From NCBI GenBank assembly GCA_944380235.1, contig CALWHD010000046.1, positions 1 through 46,878 of the forward strand: a stretch of DNA of 46,878 bases, given 5' to 3'. Of this stretch, positions 8,080-16,858 are shown one piece after another. The notes below the pieces were generated by a model. That model made no database searches, had not been told where the DNA came from, and was given only the letters and a program-made list of their open reading frames with translations. The translations under genes and the position numbers were made by a program. The first letter of the stretch is position 1, and every line of letters begins with the position of its first letter. The stretch is from an uncultured Blautia sp. Its GTDB lineage: Bacteria; Bacillota; Clostridia; Lachnospirales; Lachnospiraceae.

Positions 8080-9609
8080 TCACCTCGATTCTTTCCTCTT
8101 ATGCTCCCTGTAAATTGGAATATAAAGGTAAAAGTCCGTGCCTTTTCCGGGGATACTTTCCACCTGTATCATCCCGAGATGTTCTTTTACTGTCTGCATG
8201 ACATAAGCAAGGCCCATTCCCCAATTATAATTTGTATTTTTACTGGTGTAAAAAGGTTCAAATATTTTTCTGCACTGATCTTTTTCAATCCCTCTTCCAT
8301 TATCTTTAATATGAATAAGCAGATACAATTTCTCGGCCTTTACGGTGCACTGAATAGAAACAGCCTGCCCCTGTATCCCTGCCTCATATGCATTTGTCAG
8401 CAAATTCCCCACTGCCTCTCCCAGATACTCTTTGTCTGCCAGTACTAAGTACCCTTCCTCACATTGATATTCTACCCTGCCTTCCGGATATTTCTGGTGA
8501 AATCTGCTGTCCGCCGTTTTTAATATATCTTCCGGAGATGTCGGAACCAGATGAATATATCTTGTTTTAACACTTCTGTACAATTCTTCCATACGTTCCA
8601 GCATACTCTGATTCATTGCGTTTAGCTGTCTCAGCATACAGTTCAGATATTCTTTGTCTAAAGATTCTTCCTGAAGGGCTGCTGCCAGCCGTTTTTGTAT
8701 AACTCTTTCAGCCAGGATTTGATTTTTTATACTGTGGACAAAAACAGGAACCGCTGTATGAGCGTCTCTGATCTTTTTTTCCAGTCTCAGTTCTCCTTTT
8801 TTCTCATCGAATTTCAGCTTGCCATATTTTCGTATATTCCAAGCACCCACTGCTATTAAAACGACAGACATAATCGTGATAACATACCACGCACGGACAT
8901 TAGAAATCAGACTCAGGTAAGTCGTAGCATAAAAACTGCTGTATTGTATAGAATACATCCGGTAAACCTGTACCGGGTCTTGAATCGCATAAGAAAAATA
9001 TACAAAAACTACACTGAACAAGAAAATGATAATATTACGGAACATTTTTTTCGAAAAACGAATCGTTGCGCAGAAATATTCCTGCAGCAGCAAGCCTGCG
9101 GAAATCAATATATAGAAAAAGATCCATCCCAGCATAAAAAAAATCAAAAGTTTCTGATTATTAGAATTCGCCGGAAATAGCTGGTAAAATATGGAAGGAT
9201 AATAGACTGCCAGACTGATTCCTGGCAGGAGACAGGCAAGCATCCGATATTTTCTATATTTTGATATGGATGCACCCGTATTATATTCCCATGCCAAAAG
9301 AAACAGAATAAGAGGAAAAAGATATCTCCCGATAGCAATCATATACCCGATTTTAGGTAAAGAAATGTTTAAATATGAAATATACTGCTGTATCCGGTTA
9401 TCAAGAAAAAAGAAGCGTCTTTGTTCTGACGTCAGTCCTCCGATTTTGGCAAAGTAAATAATAATTCCCGAAAACATCAGCAAAAATGTAATGCAAAGCA
9501 TCAACATATACCAGGCTTTCTTATCCCGGTTCACAGCTACAAGAATAATGGAAGAGATCAAAAAAAGCATTAAAACTAAAAATAACATAGAAATTCTCCG
9601 ACCAACCAT
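8080..9609 (-). CDS. membrane sensor histidine kinase
   Basis: Sensor partner of the response regulator downstream. 509 residues: about seven or eight hydrophobic helices fill residues 1-260 with no large extracellular domain, so it may sense a membrane or small permeating signal. The kinase core has a probable phospho-acceptor His in FVHSIKNQIL, then N-box NLLTNAYEA, G1 DNGRGI, F-box FEPFYTSK and G2 NWGMGLAYVM. The H-box is not of the common HisKA form. The operon has its own promoter at 9669-9696 and a terminator at 7319. Confidence 0.9.
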   Translation of the reverse strand: MVGRRISMLFLVLMLFLISSIILVAVNRDKKAWYMLMLCITFLLMFSGIIIYFAKIGGLTSEQRRFFFLDNRIQQYISYLNISLPKIGYMIAIGRYLFPLILFLLAWEYNTGASISKYRKYRMLACLLPGISLAVYYPSIFYQLFPANSNNQKLLIFFMLGWIFFYILISAGLLLQEYFCATIRFSKKMFRNIIIFLFSVVFVYFSYAIQDPVQVYRMYSIQYSSFYATTYLSLISNVRAWYVITIMSVVLIAVGAWNIRKYGKLKFDEKKGELRLEKKIRDAHTAVPVFVHSIKNQILAERVIQKRLAAALQEESLDKEYLNCMLRQLNAMNQSMLERMEELYRSVKTRYIHLVPTSPEDILKTADSRFHQKYPEGRVEYQCEEGYLVLADKEYLGEAVGNLLTNAYEAGIQGQAVSIQCTVKAEKLYLLIHIKDNGRGIEKDQCRKIFEPFYTSKNTNYNWGMGLAYVMQTVKEHLGMIQVESIPGKGTDFYLYIPIYREHKRKESR

Positions 9610-9668
9610 TCATAACATATCTTTTAGCAGATAATATAGATTTCAACTTTTATTCCCATATACATTAA

Positions 9669-9696
9669 AGTATATAAAAAACAAAATATTTGTCAA
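9669..9696 (-). promoter_or_regulatory. promoter of the histidine kinase operon
   Basis: On the minus strand, TTGACA (9696-9691) and TATACT (9674-9669) with a 16-bp spacer give a near-consensus sigma-A promoter about 60 bp before the kinase start. Confidence 0.75.
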
Positions 9697-9730
9697 TATT
9701 ATTTTTTATCTGATTATTCAAACAAAAGAA

Positions 9731-9764
9731 ACAGAGCACAATTTTAATTTTGATTATGCCCTGT
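9731..9764 (-). terminator. probable terminator after the LarA-like gene
   Basis: ACAGAGCA (9731-9738) pairs with TGCCCTGT (9757-9764), eight pairs including one G-U, with an A/T-rich inner part. On the minus strand TTTCTTTTGTTTG follows. It would end the amino-sugar operon. Confidence 0.55.
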
Positions 9765-9846
9765 CCCAATTCTCATACACAACGATACCGGCAAAACAGC
9801 TCGCCAGTATAATGTCCATTGATCCGTTCCATTTCCGGCAGTACTT

Positions 9847-11334
9847 TTATCCCAAACACGGATGGCAGTGTCCATATGCATCCATGCAGTCATCCTGAGG
9901 ATTCTTCATACATAGATGCACTGCTGCCTTTTTAAAAGTCATGGGAAGCGCAAGAATATTTGGATTTTCTCCCACAAATTTTTTTTCTGCATCTTCCAGT
10001 GCCTCTTCAAAACTGGCTCTTGTTTTAAGCCCCATTCCTCTTGCCAGTCCCGGTTCCTGCGCACCTACGATATAGATTGCACTGGTATTCATCTCAGCAA
10101 TATGTCCACAGGAAATCATGCTGAACCCATGGAATGGGTGAAATGCATTGGTAAACCGATATTTTCTGATATATTCTTCATTAGTTGCAAAATATTCCCC
10201 ATACCGATTCATGTCCGGCAGAGTGTTCATATAATCATGCTGGAACACTTCATACATTTCCCTCAAATACGGCCACAGCTCATCATGAAAAAAACCATTG
10301 CATAAGGACGAACAGATAATGACACAGCGTTCACTCATAACTCTTTTATAACGCAGTACCTGTGCGCTCAGTGCCTGCATCATCATAATAGGATTTGTTC
10401 CCATCCCGTCCCCGTAATGGAATTTTTGGGGCATTCCAAAAACCAGTACATCATATTTCTTTTCAGCCCAGTGTACGTAAGTCCTCTTATCCGCCACTTT
10501 CCAGCTTTCCGGCATCATTTCCTTTGCATATCCCGAAAAAATGGCGATTTGTCTGGAATCTGTGTCCAGAACTGCATCACAGCAGAAAAACGGATGCCCC
10601 ATTTTTTCTTCCATATGCATGGAAATTTCGTCAAACTTTGTTCTCATGAGGCTTCCTCCGTTTACAGGTGTGAAATCCTTTCTGTGCATGACAGCAGGGA
10701 CATGATGGCTGGCAATACTTTTCCAGTTGGTAATACCTGTGGCGCTGTGCTTGTATCCTCCGGAATAGCCGCCGTAGGGATTTCCCTGTACATGTCCGAT
10801 CAAGATAGGGATGTCACTTTCAAAAACATATTTATTCATATAAACCGGATCTCCTCTTTTGGTAACACCCAAATCCACCATATGTTCCGGATCCTCGCTG
10901 TCGTGACTGATGATCTGTCCTGTATGCCAAAATTCAGAAAACAATTCTTCCCCAAAAATTGCCCTTGCATCCGACTCCCTGCTTCTTGGATGCAGGCCAT
11001 TAGAAATAATAAATAAAATATCCTTTTTTTCTACACCTGCCGTATACAGCTCTTCCAAAATATATTTAATACTCAGTTTTCTGTGACTGGTAGGCTGCTC
11101 TCCTCCTTTCACTCTGTCGGGTACAACAAATGCTACCTTGCTGCCTTTATGAGCAAGTTCTGTCAGAGATGGCATTCCGATGGGATGGGCAAGGCTTTCC
11201 AGATAAGCCTCCTTCAATTTATCTTCCGGAATGTATACAGGATCTTTCACGGTCTCTCCTGGTATAAAAATATCTGTACTGTCAGGAAGAACTGCTTCCA
11301 TAGTGCCATGTCCGTATTCAAATTCTAATTTCAT
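9847..11334 (-). CDS. LarA-like (lactate racemase family) protein
   Basis: Member of the nickel-pincer-cofactor racemase/epimerase family, whose members act on lactate, malate, gluconate and other 2-hydroxy acids. 495 residues, somewhat longer than LarA (about 425). Aligned by eye to LarA: Lys195 in SGGYK fits the Lys that binds the cofactor, His211 in ASHH fits the Ni ligand, and His115 in NGLHP fits one catalytic His. The position of the second catalytic His is Asn185 (GNPYGGYSGGYK), which may change the chemistry or substrate. The last 25 residues are rich in Cys and His (CMDAYGHCHPCLG). Cofactor-making larB/larC/larE genes are not in the window. Last gene of the nag operon, 51 nt after the TPI-like gene. 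Confidence 0.82.
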   Translation of the reverse strand: MKLEFEYGHGTMEAVLPDSTDIFIPGETVKDPVYIPEDKLKEAYLESLAHPIGMPSLTELAHKGSKVAFVVPDRVKGGEQPTSHRKLSIKYILEELYTAGVEKKDILFIISNGLHPRSRESDARAIFGEELFSEFWHTGQIISHDSEDPEHMVDLGVTKRGDPVYMNKYVFESDIPILIGHVQGNPYGGYSGGYKHSATGITNWKSIASHHVPAVMHRKDFTPVNGGSLMRTKFDEISMHMEEKMGHPFFCCDAVLDTDSRQIAIFSGYAKEMMPESWKVADKRTYVHWAEKKYDVLVFGMPQKFHYGDGMGTNPIMMMQALSAQVLRYKRVMSERCVIICSSLCNGFFHDELWPYLREMYEVFQHDYMNTLPDMNRYGEYFATNEEYIRKYRFTNAFHPFHGFSMISCGHIAEMNTSAIYIVGAQEPGLARGMGLKTRASFEEALEDAEKKFVGENPNILALPMTFKKAAVHLCMKNPQDDCMDAYGHCHPCLG

Positions 11335-11385
11335 ACTTTTCCTCCATTTATGGTTTTATATCTCCATGTTTATTCTAAATTCCCA

Positions 11386-12219
11386 TTACCCAAGATATAA
11401 AGATATAATTTCGAGGTACTCTTCAGGATAGAATCCAATCTCTCCCCCAAACCTGGTAAGGGCGATCAGTCCACCATCGATTTCCGGTATAGATGACAGC
11501 ATAGCCGCATTCTCTTTTTTTAATCCGCCTCCGTAAACAACCTCCATACCATGTGTCTGTTTCTTGATAAATCCGGCAATTTTTGTTATATATTCTTTAT
11601 CTGCCGGTATTTTTCCCGGTCCTATGGACCATACAGGCTCGTAGGCAATGATTACTTCAGAGCGGTCCACATCCTTGAGTCCTATTTCCAGCTGTTCTCC
11701 CAGCGTCTCCTGCCACTGTTCCTGTTCCTCACTTTTTTCTCCTATACAGTAAAGTACTTTCAGCCCCCTCTTAACCGCAGTCTTTATTTCCTCGTTTAAA
11801 ATTCGACTGGCAGCTTTTGTGTTTCCGCATCCTGCCCGATTTAAAATTCCATTAATATGATTTCTTTCCTCACAATGGCCGATCAGAACCACTTCACATC
11901 CTGCTGCCTTCATAGCAGCTGCAGGACGGTCTGTAGTAAAGGCTCCAAAATTGCCTCCCGGCTCTACATCCTCCCAGAAAACTCCCTGGCATCCTATCTC
12001 AATGGGACTGTCCTCTGACCTAGCTTCCAAAGCCTTTAAAAGATGGAGTTCCGGAAAAAACATGGCAAACTCCACTTCTTCTTTCGAATACATCTTCAGG
12101 GTATCCTGAGTATTTTTTATAATAAAACTGCCCCAGTCTTTCATCTGGGCAATACTGTTCACGCCTCCCAGCAGAACCGGTATATCAAATCTTTTTAAAT
12201 TCAGATATATATGTTTCAT
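11386..12219 (-). CDS. triose-phosphate-isomerase-like protein, divergent
   Basis: TIM-barrel isomerase, probably interconverting an aldose and a ketose phosphate such as glyceraldehyde-3-phosphate and dihydroxyacetone phosphate. 277 residues against about 250 for TPI. Catalytic residues are kept: Asn7/Lys9 (LNLKRF), His115 (IGHCEER) and Glu194 (YEPVWSIG). The phosphate-gripping loops differ: loop 6 reads SIGPGK instead of AIGTGK, loop 7 YGGGL instead of YGGSV, and loop 8 ALTRF instead of GGASL. The ATG at 12219 overlaps the stop of the upstream gene (ATGA), with AGGAGG 11 nt away; an in-frame start at 12291 is deep inside that gene and rejected. The substrate could be a triose phosphate or a relative. 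Confidence 0.82.
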   Translation of the reverse strand: MKHIYLNLKRFDIPVLLGGVNSIAQMKDWGSFIIKNTQDTLKMYSKEEVEFAMFFPELHLLKALEARSEDSPIEIGCQGVFWEDVEPGGNFGAFTTDRPAAAMKAAGCEVVLIGHCEERNHINGILNRAGCGNTKAASRILNEEIKTAVKRGLKVLYCIGEKSEEQEQWQETLGEQLEIGLKDVDRSEVIIAYEPVWSIGPGKIPADKEYITKIAGFIKKQTHGMEVVYGGGLKKENAAMLSSIPEIDGGLIALTRFGGEIGFYPEEYLEIISLYLG

Positions 12220-13397
12220 TTTCTTCCCGCCTCCTCCGTATTGAAAGAAATCATTTCCGGGAGCTCTTCTCCGATCAGTGGTCTGCACCATTCCATAAAG
12301 CTTTCAGTTACGCCATTGCCTTCCGCATTAATAAAATCATCAGGCATTTTTTTCTCATACATCATGACTTCATGGATATCTTCCAAAAATATTTCTATTT
12401 TATAAGGCTTGGAGGAAACTCTGCGAAAAGCTACCATTTTTCCGGACTCCCCGGACAAAACTGCCCTGCATGCCTCCTGTCCCGCTCTTATCGCTTCTTC
12501 AAGATCCACTGCACTTTGCATTCCTATAGATGCTCTGCCTAATAATCCCGGTTTTTCTCCTCTTGCCTTATAACCCAATTTTTGAATTACGAGATTTGAC
12601 AGATACGTGCTCACATCTCCAAAATATGTTGCACGCTCCGTCTTAAAGACTGGTTTTACCACTGGTTTGCCTTCCCTATCCACCAGTCCCTCGCTTACGA
12701 CAACCACTATGCCGCTCTTCCTTTTTAAAAGTTTTTCTACATCAGAAATAAATTTTTCCTGGTCAAAAGCACGCTCCGGAAGATAAATCAAATCAGGACC
12801 ATATCCTTTATCACCAGCCAATGCACTTGCGGCTGTGATCCATCCTGCATTTCTTCCTGATGCTTCCAGCACGGATACGTGAATGGGAAGAGACCTTACA
12901 TCTGCACAAAGTTCCTGAGTACATGCTGCAATATAACGGGCCGCACTGCCGAATCCGGGACTGTGGTCCGTCACTGCTATATCATTGTCCGTAGTTTTTG
13001 GTATCCCTATAACACCTACATCCTGTTTTCTTTTGGAACAAATCTCATGAAGTTTTCCGCAGGTATCCATAGTTCCGTTTCCGCCATTAAACAGTACATA
13101 CTTAATTTGCTCTGCTTTCAGTATATCTGCCATTTTTTCATAATCTGCCTGCTGAACTGGATCTCTTGACGTACCGATTGCTGTTCCCGGTGTCTGTAAA
13201 AGGAGCTCCAGTCTTTCTTCCGGAATTTTTTCCAGCTCAATAAATTTTTTCTTTAAAAAACCTCCCGTCCCACTATCAGCACCGTAAATATGTTCAATTT
13301 TTTCTGACTTTTTTGCTTCCTTTATTGCTCCATACAAGGAAGCATTAAGCACTGCTGTAGGTCCGCCTCCATGCACAATCAATAAATTTCCCGCCAT
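12216..13397 (-). CDS. 6-phosphofructokinase (PPi/ATP-type, PfkA family)
   Basis: Phosphorylates fructose 6-phosphate to the 1,6-bisphosphate. 393 residues from the chosen start; MAGNLLIVHGGGPTAVLNAS is the usual N-terminus. The phosphoryl-donor signature is mixed: FNGGNGT (104-109) carries Gly at the position that is Gly in ATP enzymes and Asp in PPi enzymes, while PKTTDND (133-139) has the Lys typical of PPi enzymes. Donor identity is therefore open. An in-frame TTG at 13487 would add 30 residues that do not look conserved; the chosen ATG has only a weak ribosome-binding site. It follows the aldolase gene after 109 nt and is coupled by ATGA overlap to the TPI-like gene. Confidence 0.86.
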   Translation of the reverse strand: MAGNLLIVHGGGPTAVLNASLYGAIKEAKKSEKIEHIYGADSGTGGFLKKKFIELEKIPEERLELLLQTPGTAIGTSRDPVQQADYEKMADILKAEQIKYVLFNGGNGTMDTCGKLHEICSKRKQDVGVIGIPKTTDNDIAVTDHSPGFGSAARYIAACTQELCADVRSLPIHVSVLEASGRNAGWITAASALAGDKGYGPDLIYLPERAFDQEKFISDVEKLLKRKSGIVVVVSEGLVDREGKPVVKPVFKTERATYFGDVSTYLSNLVIQKLGYKARGEKPGLLGRASIGMQSAVDLEEAIRAGQEACRAVLSGESGKMVAFRRVSSKPYKIEIFLEDIHEVMMYEKKMPDDFINAEGNGVTESFMEWCRPLIGEELPEMISFNTEEAGRK

Positions 13398-13506
13398 AAT
13401 TCCAGCTTTTCTTTCCCCTTTCTCAAAGATTACAAAATCTTTGCCAACCACTTTGAACCGTAAAACGAATATTCCTCCAAATAACAAATTTTCTTATTTT
13501 CACTCT

Positions 13507-14655
13507 TTAACTTTTATACCTTTCTGCCATCGCTTCTAAAGATACCTGCTCGACAAGAGGTGCCTTTCCATAAGATCCAAATTCTACAATCAGGGTTCCG
13601 ATCACTTCCTTAACCCCTTTTTCAATTACTTCTACCAGCTGGGCGGTATCCTCATCCGGTATATTCCCGTACATAACGGTATCCATAATAGGCGGAAGAA
13701 ACATTCTTGGATCGAACTGGTCCTTTTTCTCTTCCAGCAGTTTGTATACACCTCCGACAGAAGGACTGGTCCTCTTCTCCGGATTGCAGTAAAAATATTC
13801 CCTCATATTCCGTGTTACAGCCAGCCGGATATCGGTATCCACATTGATTTTCCCAATTCCGCAGGGAATTGCTGCTTTTAGCTCCTCTATCGGTATCCCG
13901 TGTGCATTCTGTATATTTCCTCCCAGATCATTGATCTCATCCACAATATATTTCGGGACCGTAGAGGATCCATGGGATACCAGCACTCCAAAAATATGCT
14001 CATGCATCATGCACTCTTTAATGGCAGTGGCAATTTCTTTTCTCAGCTTTACATTTTTTCCCTTCGAAGCTCCGTGCATGGTCCCATAGGAGATTGCCAG
14101 TGCATCGCAGCCTGTTTTCTTAAAAAATTCCACAGCTTTTAGCGGATTAGTATAAGTAGAGATTTCAGAAAATACATGATCTTCCACTCCTGCCAGAACT
14201 CCCAGCTCTCCTTCTACAGAAACACCCCGCGCATGGGCATACTTTACTACTTCTCTGGTAAGTTCCAGATTTTCCTCAAAAGAAAGGGAGGATCCGTCAA
14301 TCATCACGGAAGTATATCCACCCTCTATGGCAGCCTTGCAGGAATCAAAATTTTTACCGTGATCCAGATGCAATACAACTGGTATAGGTGAATTTTCTGC
14401 GAATTTTTTCACAGCAGCCGCAATATTCCTGGCTCCGGCTTTTTTATCCTCCAGGGTGGCATTCTGAAAATCCGTGCGCCCTCCCATAAAAGCATTTGCC
14501 AGATCCGCCCCTTGTAATATCGCCGGAGAGCGAAACATTTCATGTACTTCAATGGCTGCTTTTGCCTGAGCTGCTGCATTGACATTAAATGCTCCCTGAG
14601 CAAAATGATACTTGTCTACAGTTTCCAGTAATGGTCTTAATGGTATTAAAGGCAT
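13507..14655 (-). CDS. fba: class II fructose-bisphosphate aldolase
   Basis: Zn-dependent cleavage of fructose 1,6-bisphosphate to dihydroxyacetone phosphate and glyceraldehyde 3-phosphate. 382 residues, long for the class, of the CbbA-like branch. Visible: LHLDHGKNFD (catalytic Asp, Zn His), VEGELG, YGTMHGASKG (Zn His), VSHGSSTVP (Zn His), INVDTDIRLA (substrate loop), then the FDPRMFL motif and a C-terminal extension of about 50 residues. The start overlaps the nagA stop by 10 bases, with AAAGGAGG upstream. Its place between nagA and phosphofructokinase genes makes the operon a self-contained lower sugar route. Confidence 0.9.
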   Translation of the reverse strand: MPLIPLRPLLETVDKYHFAQGAFNVNAAAQAKAAIEVHEMFRSPAILQGADLANAFMGGRTDFQNATLEDKKAGARNIAAAVKKFAENSPIPVVLHLDHGKNFDSCKAAIEGGYTSVMIDGSSLSFEENLELTREVVKYAHARGVSVEGELGVLAGVEDHVFSEISTYTNPLKAVEFFKKTGCDALAISYGTMHGASKGKNVKLRKEIATAIKECMMHEHIFGVLVSHGSSTVPKYIVDEINDLGGNIQNAHGIPIEELKAAIPCGIGKINVDTDIRLAVTRNMREYFYCNPEKRTSPSVGGVYKLLEEKKDQFDPRMFLPPIMDTVMYGNIPDEDTAQLVEVIEKGVKEVIGTLIVEFGSYGKAPLVEQVSLEAMAERYKS

Positions 14656-15821
14656 ATTTGTTCTCCCTCCTTTTGAATCCTATTTCCTTTTACAAAAGTA
14701 TCTGTCACGTTATATTTCTGATCCAGGATCACTACATCTGCATCTTTTCCTTCTTCCAGACTTCCGATCTGCCTGTCTTCCCCTATAATCTTCGCCGGAT
14801 TTATGGTCAGAAGCGGAAGAATATCCTCCAGCCCTTTTCCAGTAAATTTTATGAGGTTTTTTAGAGCCTGTCCTGTTGTAAGTGTACTTCCGGCTCTGAC
14901 ACCCGTTGATCTTAATTTCGCATCTCCATTTTCCACTGTTACCTCATTGACACCCAGTTTATATTCTCCGTCAGGAAGGCCTGCTGCCATTATAGAATCC
15001 GTAACTGCTGCCACCCGGTCATATCCTTTCACCTTTAAAAGCATTCTTACCGTGCCCGGGTGCAGATGTCTCCCATCGCAGATTGCCTCGCAGTAGATAT
15101 TGGATTCCAGCACGGCTCCCATGAGCCCCGGCTGGTGCTGATGGAACAATCCCATAGCATTGAACGTATGTGTACAGACCTTTGCCCCCTGTTTGATACA
15201 CTCCCATGAAGTTTCATAATCTGCCCCCGAATGTCCTATAGCAACTGTAATCCCCATTTTCCGGATCTGAGAGATTGCCTGAGGAATGCCTTCCACTTCC
15301 GGTGATACAGTTATATAACGTATGTTTCCTTCCGCTTCCCTCTGGTATCTCTCCAGCAGACTGATATCCGGTTTTCTCAGAAGATGTTCCGGCATCGCTC
15401 CTTTATATTTGCTGGACAGGAAAGGACCTTCCAGATGAATCCCGAGCAGATTTGCACAATTTTTGCTTTCTTTTTTGTGGGCAACCGCTTCTTTGATGCA
15501 GGATATTGTCTGTTCTTCTGTATCTGTCAGGATGGAACACAGCCATGTAGTCGTTCCCTGCCCTGCAAAGAAATGCCCGATCCGTTGAAAATCTTCCTTG
15601 GAAGCAGCATTGACATCTGCGCCGCAGCCTCCGTGGGTATGCAGATCTACAAAACCCGGAACCACATATTTTCCTTGGACGTCATAGATCTTACCTTCCC
15701 TGTTTCCTTCACCCGGAGAGAAAAAACCGGCAATTTTACCATCCTCCATACACATATCTTTTCTTTCCATGCGCTTTTTCTCGAGTCTGTAAACAAATCC
15801 TCCCGTAATCCAGGTTCTCAA
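14646..15821 (-). CDS. nagA: N-acetylglucosamine-6-phosphate deacetylase
   Basis: Removes the acetyl group from GlcNAc-6-phosphate to give GlcN-6-phosphate; cytosolic metal-dependent amidohydrolase. 391 residues. Motifs in order: DLHTHGGCG (metal site), GIHLEGPFLS (metal Glu), AIGHSGADYE and CTHTFNAMG (metal and substrate His), and AVTDSIMAAGLPDGEY with the catalytic Asp. Nothing important is missing. Two bases separate it from the nagB-like gene and it overlaps the aldolase gene, so the six genes are tightly coupled. It is the most ordinary enzyme of the operon and the best evidence that an N-acetylated amino sugar phosphate is the starting point. Confidence 0.93.
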   Translation of the reverse strand: MRTWITGGFVYRLEKKRMERKDMCMEDGKIAGFFSPGEGNREGKIYDVQGKYVVPGFVDLHTHGGCGADVNAASKEDFQRIGHFFAGQGTTTWLCSILTDTEEQTISCIKEAVAHKKESKNCANLLGIHLEGPFLSSKYKGAMPEHLLRKPDISLLERYQREAEGNIRYITVSPEVEGIPQAISQIRKMGITVAIGHSGADYETSWECIKQGAKVCTHTFNAMGLFHQHQPGLMGAVLESNIYCEAICDGRHLHPGTVRMLLKVKGYDRVAAVTDSIMAAGLPDGEYKLGVNEVTVENGDAKLRSTGVRAGSTLTTGQALKNLIKFTGKGLEDILPLLTINPAKIIGEDRQIGSLEEGKDADVVILDQKYNVTDTFVKGNRIQKEGEQICL

Positions 15822-15823
15822 TC

Positions 15824-16648
15824 CTATCCCTCCAGTCCGGCTACAAACTCTGTAATCCTCAGATTAATATCCGGATGCCCTGTCAGCAGGGAAACCGGAA
15901 AATCTGAGGAAGCTTCTCCGTATGCAGCTCTTCTGACAACTGCTCTGTGCCAGTTTCTGAAACAGCCAAGCCTTATCTTTCTGGCATTTGAGATTTCATG
16001 CATACCGACGGTAACGCAATAGCGGGGCATATCCTCCAATGCTCCGTTGAAGTCCCCTATGGCATTGGCAGTTCTTGTTTCTTTTGTGATCTCAAGAACT
16101 CTTGTCTTTTGATTCAAAAATTCTTCTTTTGTGAGACTGGGATCTGCTTCATTGAACGCTACATGACCATTGATCCCGATACCTCCGAAGCAGATATCCA
16201 CGCCTCCGAGTTTTTCAATCAGCTGTGGAATATACTCCAGATTCTGAGGATCAGGGAATACTCTCTGTTCTTCGGGCATAAGAAGTTCTTCTTTTATTTT
16301 TCCGTATACATTCTTCTGCATAAATCCGCGGAAGCTTAACGGGTGATCTGTATCTACCCATTTTTTGTCGTCATCCAAGTATTCATCCATATTGATAAAC
16401 CATACATTTTTTAGAGAAATTCCATCCTGATTTACCAGATTGACAAAATAAGGATACTGCCCTACAGGACCTACCGGACAAATGAAGACAGTCCGTCTGC
16501 CCCGGAAATTATTCTTTTTAATTTCTTCTGCCATCTCCCGGGCCATGGACTGAAACACGGCGTCATTGTCTTCCATAACAATCACCGGAATTTTAGAGCC
16601 ATTATTCAAAAGTTCCTCTTTACTGTAGTCATAGTATGTATGTTTCAT
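15824..16648 (-). CDS. glucosamine-6-phosphate deaminase-like protein (NagB family), divergent
   Basis: By family and context, converts GlcN-6-phosphate to fructose 6-phosphate and ammonia. 274 residues. Kept: MDEYL (catalytic Asp) and GIGINGHVAFNEADPS (Asn/His/Glu active-site loop). Changed: the N-terminal phosphate loop, normally GLPTGGTP, reads CPVGPVGQYPYF, and the late KA.A..A.EG segment reads HRAVVRRAAYGEAS. The enzyme may use a related sugar phosphate, or only isomerise. The ATG at 16648 has a better spaced AAAGGA than the one at 16660, which overlaps it. First gene of the operon, under an operator-bearing promoter divergent from the LacI gene. Confidence 0.8.
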   Translation of the reverse strand: MKHTYYDYSKEELLNNGSKIPVIVMEDNDAVFQSMAREMAEEIKKNNFRGRRTVFICPVGPVGQYPYFVNLVNQDGISLKNVWFINMDEYLDDDKKWVDTDHPLSFRGFMQKNVYGKIKEELLMPEEQRVFPDPQNLEYIPQLIEKLGGVDICFGGIGINGHVAFNEADPSLTKEEFLNQKTRVLEITKETRTANAIGDFNGALEDMPRYCVTVGMHEISNARKIRLGCFRNWHRAVVRRAAYGEASSDFPVSLLTGHPDINLRITEFVAGLEG

Positions 16649-16697
16649 TTGTCTTTCCATCCTTTCTCTAGTTGTTGCTTTGCTATTTGATACTCAA

Positions 16698-16727
16698 ATT
16701 ATATGATAACTTTATCACCATTTTCAA
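16698..16727 (-). promoter_or_regulatory. nag operon promoter with embedded LacI-type operator
   Basis: Minus strand: -35 TTGAAA (16727-16722) and -10 TATAAT (16703-16698), 18-bp spacer. Within the spacer lies TGATAACTTTATCA (16704-16717), a palindrome with perfect 6-bp arms, which is the expected form of a LacI/GalR operator. A bound regulator would block RNA polymerase directly. Confidence 0.75.
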
Positions 16728-16769
16728 CAAACTTTCGTTGTTTATTCCTCATTTTTGTGTTCTAATTAC

Positions 16770-16781
16770 GCAAACGTTATC
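16770..16781. promoter_or_regulatory. second LacI-type operator
   Basis: GCAAACGTTATC has the CG-centred half-sites typical of LacI-family operators and resembles the palindrome at 16704. It lies just upstream of the lacI-type gene promoter, so it may give autoregulation or looping over about 65 bp with the first site. Confidence 0.5.
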
Positions 16782-16791
16782 CTAACTCAGC

Positions 16792-16820
16792 TTGCTCTCT
16801 TTCGTCATTTCAGTTATAAT
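16792..16820 (+). promoter_or_regulatory. promoter of the LacI-type regulator gene
   Basis: TTGCTC (16792-16797) and TATAAT (16815-16820) with a 17-bp spacer. The -10 is perfect and the -35 weak. The leader would be about 30 nt. Confidence 0.6.
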
Positions 16821-16858
16821 ATAACTAACTATTAACCATTATACTGTGAGGTTTGAAT

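Noticed and set aside
2634..16648. A complete sulfoglycolysis locus (importer, mutarotase, dehydrogenase, isomerase, kinase, aldolase)
   Set aside because: The aldolase looks like an ordinary CbbA-type fructose-bisphosphate aldolase, nagA is canonical, and no sulfolactaldehyde enzyme is present. Kept only as a ligand hypothesis for the importer.
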